A stretch of DNA of 62,237 nt from an uncultured Dorea sp. (GCA_910578865.1 CAJTRM010000001.1:1-62237), one strand, 5' to 3'. Positions 41,472-50,153 are shown, counted from the stretch's first letter. Notes: generated by a model from the letters alone, not told the origin. Translations and numbers: made by a program.

Positions 41472-43292
41472 TTAGCTGTATTTTAATCTACGCTTCTCGC
41501 TCATCGGAAGCTCCTGCTCATTTCCAACGAGATCGATCTTTGTGCCGTATGCACCCTCGATTAACTCTACGTTTGTAGACTTAACGTTTGGATTCCACTT
41601 CTTCTCAGCAGCCTTAACGTCTTCTCCTGCCATAGCTGCTTTCAGCATAGCAAGTGCACGAATAGCGTCTTCCTGACAAAGTGTGTTGTTACCAAGAATC
41701 TCATTCTCGATACCAGCTTCAGACTTATTGTTATCAACCATGTACTGCATGTGCTTGTTACCAACAACGAGAGCTCCCTGTACTGCACAGTAAGACATAC
41801 CTACTGTCGGAACGCCTCTCATACCGATCTGCTCGATATGGCTTGCGAAATCGATATGGTTGTTACCAAATCCTTCTGTTGTAACGAACGCACCATCAGC
41901 ATCCATCATCTCTACAGTGTGTCCTACACGGCGGGATACATAGAATTTCTCAGCGTTGATCTGTGGAGATCCGACGAATACAACACCGCAAAGGTCAACT
42001 TCTTCATCGTGAAGAGCTTCAAGAACGAGCGGCTCTCTCCAGTAATGTCTGGACATCTCTTTAGATGCAGGTCCGATACATGTTAATGCATGGATACATC
42101 CGTCAAGAACCTCAAGCGGAGATACGCAAACCGGAACGTTTCCTAAGTCTACGTTAGCTCTTGCGCCAAGGATACCAACCGGCTCTACAGGAAGGATGAA
42201 GTTATCATGCATAGCTCCCTGTCCCATAATCTCTTTCACGATTACAACTTTCTTCTTGCCCGGACGACGGATAGACTTCAGCTCCTGAGTCTCAACTACA
42301 AGGCTCTCGTCAAGTTTCTTCATAACTTCACGGATCTCCTGTGTAATGATGTCAAATGCTGTATGAGCAGCCATAGGTCCACGACGCTCCATGTTTGTCT
42401 TATCCTGGATAACAATGTTACCTTTGATGAAGATCTCACCCTTATCCGGACATCCAGGACGACCCCACATAATGTTCTCGTCAAGGTATCCCTCAGAAGA
42501 ACCGAACTCACCAATCTGAACTCCGCCCTCGTCAACACCTGTCAGCATCATAACAACGCCGTCAAGAACTCTTGTTACACCGCTTCCAAGTTCGTCATCG
42601 CCTTCCTTTGTAGCGATTGGCTGTACGTCCATAACTGTCTCGGAATATGTGTGATATAACTCAGGAGTAATGATCTCAAGTTTAAAATCTTTTACTAATT
42701 CCTGATCTGCGATAACGTCTGCTTCAATTCCCTCACGAATGTAAAGAGTTGTTCCCTCAATCTTTGTCTCCGGCCCTCTCTTAACTTCTGTAATGTTGAA
42801 GTGCTTTCTTGTAAGAGTTCCTACGATTTTTTCTTCTCCAGCTGCTGCCGCCGGTGCTGCTGCCTCTGCTGCAACTGCCGCGCCTGCCGGTACCTCAGCT
42901 ACTGCTGCGCCGCCGCCAAGTGCTCCAACCGGAATCTCAAGGTCGATATCCTTGCCTTCTCCGATGTGGATCTTAAGAACTCCTCCTGCTGCCTCTGCTG
43001 CAACTACTTCCTCTGCTGCCTCTGCTGCCGGAGCGCTTACTGCTTTCACTCCATCTAACACATCAGCTGTCAATGGGCAAAGAGAATCACAAGTTTTTGT
43101 AAGTTTTGCTCCTAAAACTTCCTCGATAGTAAGACAACCATCAAGGTTTAATAATCCTGAATCTACCAAATCGTCAAAGATTGCCGGATCTTCCAGATTT
43201 GCCGGTTCGATTGTAATGCCTTCTTCGGCTCTACAACATAATACCGCAGGATCATGAGCATGTGCTTTAGCTGTTTCAGCTGTGATTGACAT
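41472..43292 (-). CDS. prdA: D-proline reductase proprotein PrdA
   Basis: 606 residues from the ATG at 43292, 8 bases after AAGGAGG. The N-terminal ~80 residues carry Cys pairs (AVLCCRAEE, KTCDSLCPL). Residues ~84-152 are an Ala/Glu/Gly-rich flexible linker. The reductase domain follows. Self-cleavage is expected at Thr404-Cys405 (HALTCIGPASKE), converting Cys405 into the catalytic pyruvoyl group and giving subunits of about 43 and 22 kDa, in line with the known ~45/23 kDa pair. Binds D-proline; PrdB supplies the selenol. Confidence 0.96.
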   Translation of the reverse strand: MSITAETAKAHAHDPAVLCCRAEEGITIEPANLEDPAIFDDLVDSGLLNLDGCLTIEEVLGAKLTKTCDSLCPLTADVLDGVKAVSAPAAEAAEEVVAAEAAGGVLKIHIGEGKDIDLEIPVGALGGGAAVAEVPAGAAVAAEAAAPAAAAGEEKIVGTLTRKHFNITEVKRGPETKIEGTTLYIREGIEADVIADQELVKDFKLEIITPELYHTYSETVMDVQPIATKEGDDELGSGVTRVLDGVVMMLTGVDEGGVQIGEFGSSEGYLDENIMWGRPGCPDKGEIFIKGNIVIQDKTNMERRGPMAAHTAFDIITQEIREVMKKLDESLVVETQELKSIRRPGKKKVVIVKEIMGQGAMHDNFILPVEPVGILGARANVDLGNVPVCVSPLEVLDGCIHALTCIGPASKEMSRHYWREPLVLEALHDEEVDLCGVVFVGSPQINAEKFYVSRRVGHTVEMMDADGAFVTTEGFGNNHIDFASHIEQIGMRGVPTVGMSYCAVQGALVVGNKHMQYMVDNNKSEAGIENEILGNNTLCQEDAIRALAMLKAAMAGEDVKAAEKKWNPNVKSTNVELIEGAYGTKIDLVGNEQELPMSEKRRLKYS

Positions 43293-43435
43293 ATTGTTTT
43301 CCCTCCTTGTTTGGTTTGCAATAATGTATATATACAGCCATCGACGGCACAGAGAATACCTCTCTCTTCTCCCAGCGGCAGAATCGGGGCTCCACCGCCA
43401 TCCGCCGTCCACGGCAGTAATACCTTAAACAATAT

Positions 43436-44836
43436 TTAGAAGTCAATATCCTGGCTCACCTGCTTGGAAACCCTTAATGTTCTGTACAGGGCATGGCCGA
43501 CACTTCTCATTGCATGGTCTGTCTGATGGAATACCTTAAGACCCATCTTCGGCCCGGAAGCCATGACAGTGTTGGAACAGTCAGAACAGTTACCGATAAT
43601 AATGTATTCACATTTATCCTTCTTAAACTGCATATTATTCTTTACCTGTCCCGGACAGTTACCCGGTCTTAAGCACTTCAGCGGTGCTCCCGGTTTATTT
43701 TCAATTGCCTGCTTACATCTTGCAACAGATACAACCTTTCCGTTCATCTTCTCTGCAAGCTCCCGCATACGGTCTTCGCTTCCGCCGCAGGCACATACAA
43801 GAAGTCCTACGTTAGCGCCGTGAAGATCCGGGAACTCTACCGTAACGATAATACCGCCTGTAGTCTTGGTGATCGGCGCGTCAAAATCTGTGGATTTGCC
43901 TGTGAAAGCTCCTCCCATGATAATCTCGCCGTACTTACCGTCGATCCCGCCGGCCTTCTCGATCATCTCGCCAACACTTACGCCTACCGGAACATCCATA
44001 AATACATGGGCACTGTTTCCGCCGTTGATCTTACCGCGTACAGTCAGGTTCTTTGTAATACATGGGCGTTTGTCGTCAATTGCCTCTGCGATTCTTGCAA
44101 CCGTCTCAAGGTTCAGAACAACAGATCTTGCAGCTGAAGGAAGCTGCAGCGTTGTAAGGTTCACACCAAGGCACTCTCTTACTACCGCACGTTCCTCTCC
44201 CATCGGGTAAATATCCGGAAGCAGATGCATCGTAATATCTGCCTCCTCAGCCAGGGCTGCCTGAAGCGTCTTGACTGCTTTCTGATTTTTCTTCTTAATG
44301 GCAACAATTGCTTTGTCTGCCTTTGTGATCTCCATGCTGTATTTGATACCGCGGATCACTTTATCGCACTGTTCTTCAATCTGTCTGATATTGTGTTCGA
44401 GCCCGGGCTCACACTCAGCGGCATTGATCAGAATATAACCATGATCTACAGAAAAACCTGCCGGAAGCTCCGGATTGATCTCCGGATCAAGTTCTCCCAT
44501 CTCCGTAGCAGAAAGGTCGATTCCGAGTTTCACTCCCGTAGGAAATCCGGCTCCTCCCATACCAACGATTCCGGCTGCCTTCACCATATCAAGTTTGGAA
44601 GCGTCTTCAGGCACATCGATCGGCACGAACTCATCCGGCTGCTCAGCTGCCGGCTCAATCACAATCTTTTCGTCTGTAATCTCCGTAACCTTACCGTAAA
44701 CACTTGAGAAGATATTAGCCCCAAGCCCTGTAGGTGTAGCAATGAGTGTACCTTTTTTTACATCTGCCCCAACCTCAACGCATGGTGCACACGGTGCGCC
44801 TACATGCTGACGTAATAAAATCTGTACATTTCCCAT
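43436..44836 (-). CDS. prdC: Proline reductase electron-transfer protein PrdC (RnfC-like)
   Basis: 466 residues from the ATG at 44836 (MGNVQILLRQHVGAPCAPCV), 9 bases after AAGGAG. RnfC-like core: GMGGAGFPTGVKLG and NAAECEPGLEHNI. The C-terminal part is rich in redox Cys motifs (VCACGGSEDRM, CLRPGNCPGQ, GNCSDCSN). Presumed to pass electrons from NADH or a carrier to PrdA/PrdB. First gene of the prd operon. No in-frame TGA is needed; the C-terminal CxxC motif is plain cysteine here. Confidence 0.92.
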   Translation of the reverse strand: MGNVQILLRQHVGAPCAPCVEVGADVKKGTLIATPTGLGANIFSSVYGKVTEITDEKIVIEPAAEQPDEFVPIDVPEDASKLDMVKAAGIVGMGGAGFPTGVKLGIDLSATEMGELDPEINPELPAGFSVDHGYILINAAECEPGLEHNIRQIEEQCDKVIRGIKYSMEITKADKAIVAIKKKNQKAVKTLQAALAEEADITMHLLPDIYPMGEERAVVRECLGVNLTTLQLPSAARSVVLNLETVARIAEAIDDKRPCITKNLTVRGKINGGNSAHVFMDVPVGVSVGEMIEKAGGIDGKYGEIIMGGAFTGKSTDFDAPITKTTGGIIVTVEFPDLHGANVGLLVCACGGSEDRMRELAEKMNGKVVSVARCKQAIENKPGAPLKCLRPGNCPGQVKNNMQFKKDKCEYIIIGNCSDCSNTVMASGPKMGLKVFHQTDHAMRSVGHALYRTLRVSKQVSQDIDF

Positions 44837-44979
44837 GACACATTTCTCCTTTTCTTTTTTAATATAAGTAAAAAACGAAACTCTATTCAGTCCGTTCACT
44901 TATTTCTTCTTTATTTTATTATTCTCAGCCTTTATACAAATATTTTATTATGTATGTTTGTCATTCCCTCAAGTGGCAA

Positions 44980-45000
44980 TTTATAGTTTTTTTCTATAAA
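44980..45000 (-). promoter_or_regulatory. ATAG-N7-CTAT box, site 1 (prdC operon)
   Basis: Minus strand TTTATAG-AAAAAAA-CTATAAA, 144 bases before the prdC start. The proximal half provides a TATAAA that could be the -10; no good -35 precedes it. Same 7-bp spacing as the sites at 45400, 50259, 56388 and 57145. Confidence 0.7.
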
Positions 45001-45037
45001 TAAAATCGCCATTTTTTTAACATAGAAAAATTCTTTT

Positions 45038-45135
45038 TGGCGAGGGCATGTGGGAATCGAACCCACCCAGGACGCTCCTAACGCCCAACACTGGTTTTGA
45101 AGACCAGGAGGCACACCAGTCACCCATCTACCCCC
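45038..45135 (-). tRNA. selC: tRNA-Sec (UCA anticodon)
   Basis: 98 bases. Anticodon stem-loop CTGGT-CTTCAAA-ACCAG with anticodon TCA, a long variable arm (TGTTGGGCG...CGTCCTGGG), T-arm GTGGG-TTCGATT-CCCAC, an extended acceptor (3' side ATGCCCTC, discriminator G) and encoded CCA. The 5' end is placed at 45135; the eighth acceptor pair would be G-A, so the exact end is slightly uncertain. It decodes UGA as selenocysteine after charging with Ser and conversion by SelA. It lies between the prd operon and prdF. Confidence 0.95.
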
Positions 45136-45399
45136 ATATGAAACTTATCTCATGTCAATTTACCTTAACACATATTTTTCTATATTTCAACAGTTTTCCG
45201 CCCTTTTTATTTATTTTTATAATACCAAAAAATCATTGACTTTTCAAGGTTTATCATACATAATAGTTGTAACAGACTAAACGCAATACTAGAACGCAGT
45301 CTAATTGTTAATTTTCTGTCGTTTTAGCAAGATTTATTGGAAGGTTTTCTGAAAAAGGCACTGCGGAAACGTGGGGGTTTTCAATGTGTTTTTATAAAA
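45136..45399. other. Intergenic region between selC and prdF
   Basis: AT-rich and non-coding. It holds the selC promoter candidates: TTGAAA (45247-45242) with TATTAT (45224-45219), 17-base spacer, and a second TTGAAA (45190-45185) with TAAGGT (45167-45162), 17-base spacer, both on the minus strand. The rest shows no recognisable feature. Confidence 0.5.
45219..45247 (-). promoter_or_regulatory. selC promoter candidate
   Basis: Minus strand: TTGAAA, 17 bases, TATTAT, about 80 bases upstream of the tRNA 5' end. A weaker alternative nearer the tRNA is at 45162-45190. Confidence 0.5.
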
Positions 45400-45420
45400 T
45401 TTATAGAAGATTTCTATAAT
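45400..45420 (+). promoter_or_regulatory. ATAG-N7-CTAT box, site 2 (prdF)
   Basis: TTTATAG-AAGATTT-CTATAAT, 32 bases before the prdF ATG. The right half contains TATAAT (45415-45420), likely the -10, giving a ~25-base leader. No -35 consensus lies 17 bases upstream, which suggests regulated expression. Confidence 0.75.
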
Positions 45421-45451
45421 TAATTTTATTATCAAAAGGAGGTAGTTTATT

Positions 45452-46486
45452 ATGGAGTTAAAAGCTAATGTTAACTTCGACCGGTTTGAGACAGCCCTTC
45501 AGGTTGTTGATTCTCACACTGTAGGAGAGTTCTGCCGTATCGTTATCGGTGGATTCCCGGAGCCGGAAGGCAATACTATGATCGAAAAGAAAAAATGGAT
45601 GGAAGAAAATTATGACAAGGTTCGTACAGCTCTGATGTTCGAGCCAAGAGGACACCATGACATGTTCGGCGCTTTCCTCTGCAAACCGGTAAATCCAGAA
45701 GCTGACTTTGGAGTTATGTTCATGGATACAGGCGGATACCTCAATATGTGCGGACACTGTACCATCGGTGCTGTAACGGTTGCAATCGAGGCCGGCCTTG
45801 TTGAATCCAAAGAGGGTGAGAACTCTGTTGTTCTTGACGCTCCTGCCGGATTGGTACGCACAACAGCTATCGTAAAAGACGGAAAAGTTGAGAGTGTTAC
45901 ATTGACAAATGTTCCTGCATTCGTTTACAAAGAGAACCTTTCCGTAACTGTTGACGGAAAAGAAATCCCATTTACAATTTCCTTCGGCGGAAGCTTCTTT
46001 GCATTGGTTGACACTACAAAGCTTGATATCGGCGAGATCAACTCAAAGACTGTGCCGGAGTACACCAAACTTGGTATGGCAATGATGGAGATCATCAACA
46101 AGGAGATTCCTGTTAAGCATCCGCTTCTTGACATTGACACTGTTGACCTTGTTGAATTCTACGGCCCGACACCAAATCCGGACAAAGCTAACATGAGAAA
46201 CGTTGTTATCTTCGGAGATTCCATGGCTGACCGTTCTCCATGCGGAACAGGAACAAGTGCTAAGCTTGCTACTCTTCATCACTGGGGCGAGATCAAAGTG
46301 GGCGAAGAATTTATCTACGAAAGCTTTATCGGAAGCTTATTCAAGGGCGTAATCAAAGAAACAGCAAAGGTTGCTGATTTTGATGCGGTTATCCCGATGA
46401 TTACAGGAAGCTGCTACCTGACAGGTGTTGCTACATACTTAATTGATCCGACAGATCCATTGAAATATGGTTTCCAGGTAGGCTAA
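45452..46486 (+). CDS. prdF: Proline racemase PrdF
   Basis: 344 residues; ATG 45452 follows AAAAGGAGG. Both catalytic cysteines of the proline racemase fold are present: MCGHCTIG (residues ~98-105) and DRSPCGTGTSAK (residues ~265-276). Cys at both sites marks a racemase rather than an epimerase of the trans-3-hydroxyproline dehydratase type (which has Thr/Ser). Makes D-proline for PrdA/PrdB. Divergent from the rest of the prd genes; followed by its own terminator. Confidence 0.96.
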   Translation: MELKANVNFDRFETALQVVDSHTVGEFCRIVIGGFPEPEGNTMIEKKKWMEENYDKVRTALMFEPRGHHDMFGAFLCKPVNPEADFGVMFMDTGGYLNMCGHCTIGAVTVAIEAGLVESKEGENSVVLDAPAGLVRTTAIVKDGKVESVTLTNVPAFVYKENLSVTVDGKEIPFTISFGGSFFALVDTTKLDIGEINSKTVPEYTKLGMAMMEIINKEIPVKHPLLDIDTVDLVEFYGPTPNPDKANMRNVVIFGDSMADRSPCGTGTSAKLATLHHWGEIKVGEEFIYESFIGSLFKGVIKETAKVADFDAVIPMITGSCYLTGVATYLIDPTDPLKYGFQVG

Positions 46487-46516
46487 TGATCGAATTGACA
46501 CTACTGTAATTTTTTA

Positions 46517-46544
46517 GAAGCGGATTCGTGATAATCCGCTTCTA
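46517..46544 (+). terminator. prdF terminator
   Basis: AGAAGCGGATT-CGTGAT-AATCCGCTTCT, 11 perfect pairs; flanked by T-runs on the left (TTTTTT) and ATTATTATA on the right. Confidence 0.85.
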
Positions 46545-46634
46545 TTATTATATAACGCCAGCTTTAGAAGGTCTTGCGTTTTATGCTTACATAAAAGGGC
46601 GAACGGCCTTAAAGACAGAAAGGAATGAACGCAT

Positions 46635-47222
46635 ATGCCACGAAAACGTCAGTCCACAAAGAGCCGCATTGTGAAAGCGGCATGGAATTTATTTTATAAG
46701 AATGGATACGACCAGACAACAGTAGAGGATATTATCACGGCCTCCAAGACGTCTAAAGGAACCTTTTACCACTATTTCAAAGGGAAAGAAGCGCTCCTTA
46801 ATTCCTTATCCTATCTGTTCGACCAGAAATACGAAGAGCTGTCAGCCGTCATGGATCCTTCGCTTTCAGCCTGTGACAAACTTATGTTTCTGAATCATGA
46901 GCTCTTCTATATGATCGAGACCAGTGTAGATATCCATCTGCTTGCCTACCTGTATTCTTCCCAGCTTATAACAAAAGACAAAAAATCTCTCTCGGATCAG
47001 AAACGTTTTTATTTTAAATGGCTTACAGAGATTCTGGAAGAAGGGCTGGAAAGCGGAGAATTCAAAAACACAAGCTCTGCCGAAGAGTTGATGAGCATTT
47101 ACGCCATGTACGAAAGGGCTCTGCTCTATGACTGGTCACTTTTTAAAGGGAAATATTCATTAACCGAATACAGTGATAAGCTGCTGCCTCATGTATTAAA
47201 AACTTTTACCGAAGGAGTCTAA
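46635..47222 (+). CDS. TetR family transcriptional regulator
   Basis: 195 residues. HTH at residues 9-55 (SRIVKAAWNLFYKNGYDQTT, then SKGTFYHYFKGKEALL). The C-terminal ligand domain is not diagnostic. It stands between prdF and the selenium block, so either could be its target. ATG 46635 follows AAAGGA. The leader has a TTTTATG-CTTA-CATAAAA stem. Confidence 0.85.
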   Translation: MPRKRQSTKSRIVKAAWNLFYKNGYDQTTVEDIITASKTSKGTFYHYFKGKEALLNSLSYLFDQKYEELSAVMDPSLSACDKLMFLNHELFYMIETSVDIHLLAYLYSSQLITKDKKSLSDQKRFYFKWLTEILEEGLESGEFKNTSSAEELMSIYAMYERALLYDWSLFKGKYSLTEYSDKLLPHVLKTFTEGV

Positions 47223-47244
47223 GCTATGAAACCAGACAAACCCG

Positions 47245-47306
47245 AAAAGACGGAAGTTTCTGTTTGGGTTGATTATTCTCATCCCCGACAGAAACTCCCG
47301 TCTTTT
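47245..47306. terminator. Bidirectional terminator between tetR and the selenium block
   Basis: AAAAGACGGAAGTTTCTG (47245-47262) pairs with CAGAAACTCCCGTCTTTT (47289-47306), one mismatch. It has A- and T-runs on both ends, between convergent genes. Confidence 0.85.
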
Positions 47307-47321
47307 TCATGTTTTAAAAAT

Positions 47322-47558
47322 CTACACCATGCACTCATGCATAGCTTCTTCCTCAATTCCGGTCTGCTGCATCATAGCAGCAATCTGCTCACGATCCTCA
47401 AGACCTGCACACCACGCCAATCCACACCCTGCTGAAATACTTCTCGGCACCGGAATGATACGCCCCGGTATCTCCTGCTCCTTGCATGCTTTTTCCATCG
47501 CCATCGCATCTGCTGTTGTGTGGAAGGTTACGACTAATTTTAATTCTTTCTTTCTCAT
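47322..47558 (-). CDS. DUF3343 protein, putative Se/S carrier-like
   Basis: 78 residues: VVTFHTTADAMAMEKACKEQ and the Cys motif SAGCGLAWCAG. DUF3343 is annotated as a putative selenium/sulfur carrier family on the basis of gene neighbourhoods like this one. Last gene after the TusA-like protein (3-base gap). A role in passing Se or S from the desulfurase is inferred from context. Confidence 0.8.
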   Translation of the reverse strand: MRKKELKLVVTFHTTADAMAMEKACKEQEIPGRIIPVPRSISAGCGLAWCAGLEDREQIAAMMQQTGIEEEAMHECMV

Positions 47559-47561
47559 GAT

Positions 47562-47765
47562 CTACTCAATCACCACTTCAAAATATCCGTCTTTTTCCTT
47601 GGAAGTCGCTTTTTTACCATGATCTCTGGCATATTTCTCAACATTCATCTTCTGATGAGGTTCAGTTACCAATATCTTCACAGCCTCCGAAGCGCCTTTC
47701 AGCGCGTCAGCTGTCAGCATTAACGGTTCCGGACAAGAAAGACCTCTTGCATCTACTTCCTTCAT
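47562..47765 (-). CDS. TusA/SirA family sulfur (selenium) carrier
   Basis: 67 residues: VDARGLSCPEPLMLTADALK with the CPxP active-site Cys near residue 10. TusA-type proteins carry persulfide sulfur; next to yedE and DUF3343 it is likely to relay selenium. Cotranscribed with both neighbours. Confidence 0.88.
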   Translation of the reverse strand: MKEVDARGLSCPEPLMLTADALKGASEAVKILVTEPHQKMNVEKYARDHGKKATSKEKDGYFEVVIE

Positions 47766-47847
47766 ATTATTTTACCTACTTTCCTAGAATACTATGTATA
47801 CACTAATATTTCAACCACATTTTACATTTATCTCTTACCATTTATCT

Positions 47848-48945
47848 CTATTTCGCTTCTTCTCTCTTACATGTAAATGCAATAACAAAGCAGATTACGA
47901 TACAGATGATACATGCGATCTTGCCGTTTAACGGTACAGCGCCTGCTACCAGCTCCTTTGTCTCAGGATTCAGGGATGTCCCGCTTGCTGCAAGCCCGAA
48001 ATTGTGACAGATTGCTCCGCCCACAAACATACCTGCAACAGTAACCGCTGCATCCGATGAACCCTGGCCTGCCAGAATCAGCTGACGAAGCGGGCATCCG
48101 CCTGCCAGAACTGCTGCAAAGCCGACCGTATACATACCAAGTATGTTCCACAGATGCTCAGAATGTGCAATTACCCCAGGTGTATTAAATCCGGCAACAA
48201 AACGCCCGGTGGCAATATTAAAGATCAATAATACAACGAATAAACCTGCGATCACTGAGAACAGATCAAAGTTCTTCATCAGTATGACGTCACGCATACT
48301 TCCCGCAAAGCACATTCTGGACTTCTGCGCGAACGCCCCAAATACGAGGCCGCCGATTAAAGACGCAATAACAGGTGCATGCATACTTCCCGGCCCCGCC
48401 TCACTTGCTTTTAAAAGAGAGGTAGCAAGTGCAAGCACAAGGATACCTGTAACGATGACCGGAAGTACCGCCCCATTTATTTTATTCGTTGCATAAGCCC
48501 TTCCAAGGCTGAAACCATTCTTCAGTGCAAAAACCCCGGTTGCAATACCAAGGATAAATCCAATCAGGGCAACCCATGCGTTCAGATCCCCTGCCGACAT
48601 ACGGATAATCATACGAAGCGGGCATCCAAGGAATACCAGCGCCCCGATCATAATAATCACACCAAGTACGAAACGGATCATCGGAGATGACCCTGCAGTA
48701 GAACGATATTCCTTCGTTGCCACTGCGATCAGAAATGACCCAAGCACCAGACCGATAATCTCCGGTCTCGCATACTGTACCACCTCTGCCTGATGCATTC
48801 CGAATGCACCCGCGGTATCACGGATAAAGCACGCGATACAAAATGCCATGTTTGCCGGATTGCCAAGAAGTGCAAGACATACCGCTACGAGTCCGCACAC
48901 GACACCGGCCAGTGCCAGTTTTTTCTTTGAATCTGATAAATTCAT
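47848..48945 (-). CDS. yedE: YedE-type putative selenium transporter
   Basis: 365 residues from the ATG at 48945 (MNLSDSKKKLALAGVV), 7 bases after GAGGAGG; an ATG at 48951 is too close to the ribosome binding site. About ten membrane segments in two YeeE/YedE repeats, each with a Cys motif (FLGCPLRMIIR and AGGCPLRQLIL), plus MAFCIACFIRD near the N-terminus and SRMCFAGSMRD mid-protein. Probably brings a selenium or sulfur species across the membrane; the transported form is unknown. Confidence 0.88.
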   Translation of the reverse strand: MNLSDSKKKLALAGVVCGLVAVCLALLGNPANMAFCIACFIRDTAGAFGMHQAEVVQYARPEIIGLVLGSFLIAVATKEYRSTAGSSPMIRFVLGVIIMIGALVFLGCPLRMIIRMSAGDLNAWVALIGFILGIATGVFALKNGFSLGRAYATNKINGAVLPVIVTGILVLALATSLLKASEAGPGSMHAPVIASLIGGLVFGAFAQKSRMCFAGSMRDVILMKNFDLFSVIAGLFVVLLIFNIATGRFVAGFNTPGVIAHSEHLWNILGMYTVGFAAVLAGGCPLRQLILAGQGSSDAAVTVAGMFVGGAICHNFGLAASGTSLNPETKELVAGAVPLNGKIACIICIVICFVIAFTCKREEAK

Positions 48946-49016
48946 CTTCATTCCTCCTCATGTTCTCTCATTTTCCGCAAAGCCAAAGCCTGCTGTCAGA
49001 CCTCTCCGAAACCTTC

Positions 49017-50153
49017 TTATTCCTCTGCAAGTTCACGAATTGCCTGAATGGCAATCTCTATTTCTTCTTCAGTATTATAGTGTGAAAAACTGAACCTTAC
49101 AGCCCCCTGTTCCACTGTTCCGAGAGCCTTGTGCATAAGAGGCGCACAATGTCCTCCCGGCCTCGTTGAAATACTATATTCTGTAAGAAGCTCATCGCTC
49201 ACTTCTGAAGAATCATAATCACCGATATTAAGCGCGACAATAGCACATCGCTCTTTTGTACTGAAATCCCCGTACACTTTAACGCCGGGTATGTCCTTTA
49301 CGCCTTCATAAAACCTCCACATCAGGTCCTGTTCACGGGCGCGGATATGATCCACGCCCGTTTGTTCCAGGTACTGCATGGCTGCATGAAGGCCTGCAAT
49401 GCCATGCCCATTTAAGGTCCCTGCTTCTAAAGCAGTCGGCATTTCTGCCGGATGTGTCTCATTATATGTCTGAACACCGCTTCCACCTGATTTCAGCGGC
49501 CGTATATTAAGCCCTTCCCTCACGTACATTCCCCCGGTTCCCTGCGGCCCGAGAAGTCCCTTATGACCGGTAAAACACAATACATCAATCCCCATTTCCA
49601 TAACATCTATCGGAAATACACCGGCTGTCTGGGATGCATCCACCACAAACAGCGCACCGTTTTTATGTGCGATCCTGTCGATCGGTCCGAGTGGAATATA
49701 ATTCCCTGTCAGATTGGAACCGTTGGTACAGACTACCATCCTGGTCTTTGGTGTAACTGCATCCTCCAGGTCCTTCAGGTCTAAGATACCCTTATCGTTA
49801 CTTTTTACTATCGTCAGATGCACCCCTCTGTCCCGCATCTCATAGAGCGGCCTCAGTACAGAATTGTGTTCCAGCATAGTTGTCACCACATGGTCTCCCG
49901 GATTCAGAAGTCCTTTAATTGCTATATTCAGGCTCTCGGTAGAGTTGCCCGTAAAGACGATCTGCCGCGGGTTCTCCCCATGAAAAAAACGACAAAGCTG
50001 TTCCCTGGTCTCATAGATGATCCGGGAAGCACTTAATGAAGCCTCATTGGCGCCCCGTCCGGCATTCCCCATAGAGCTCATTGCCTGGACCACCGCATCT
50101 ATTACTTCTTTTGGCTTGTGCATTGTCGTTGCTGCATTATCCATGTAAATCAT
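49017..50153 (-). CDS. Class V aminotransferase: cysteine desulfurase / selenocysteine lyase-like
   Basis: 378 residues. PLP Lys in CFTGHKGLLGPQGTGG (near residue 200) and the catalytic Cys in STRPGGHCAPLMHKALGT (near residue 330). Belongs to the desulfurase subfamily often found with selD and yedE. Supplies S or Se as persulfide/perselenide, plausibly for SelD and the carriers downstream. It is preceded by an ATAG-N7-CTAT box that overlaps the terminator of the LysR gene. Confidence 0.88.
   Translation of the reverse strand: MIYMDNAATTMHKPKEVIDAVVQAMSSMGNAGRGANEASLSASRIIYETREQLCRFFHGENPRQIVFTGNSTESLNIAIKGLLNPGDHVVTTMLEHNSVLRPLYEMRDRGVHLTIVKSNDKGILDLKDLEDAVTPKTRMVVCTNGSNLTGNYIPLGPIDRIAHKNGALFVVDASQTAGVFPIDVMEMGIDVLCFTGHKGLLGPQGTGGMYVREGLNIRPLKSGGSGVQTYNETHPAEMPTALEAGTLNGHGIAGLHAAMQYLEQTGVDHIRAREQDLMWRFYEGVKDIPGVKVYGDFSTKERCAIVALNIGDYDSSEVSDELLTEYSISTRPGGHCAPLMHKALGTVEQGAVRFSFSHYNTEEEIEIAIQAIRELAEE

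Noticed and set aside
43436..44836. PrdC as a selenoprotein
   Set aside because: I recall Sec-containing PrdC in some species, but this gene has no in-frame TGA; the C-terminal motifs use Cys codons.
44932..45123. 63-codon minus-strand reading frame over selC
   Set aside because: It lies across the tRNA-Sec gene; the tRNA structure explains the sequence.
44837..45451. Sigma-54 promoters for the prd operon or prdF
   Set aside because: PrdR-type sigma-54 activation is known in other clostridia, but no GG-N10-GC element was found in either direction and no PrdR gene lies in the window.
47766..47847. Further ATAG-N7-CTAT box before the TusA-like gene
   Set aside because: Sequence such as TACTATGTATACACTA is reminiscent but lacks the ATAG/CTAT halves at 7-base spacing.
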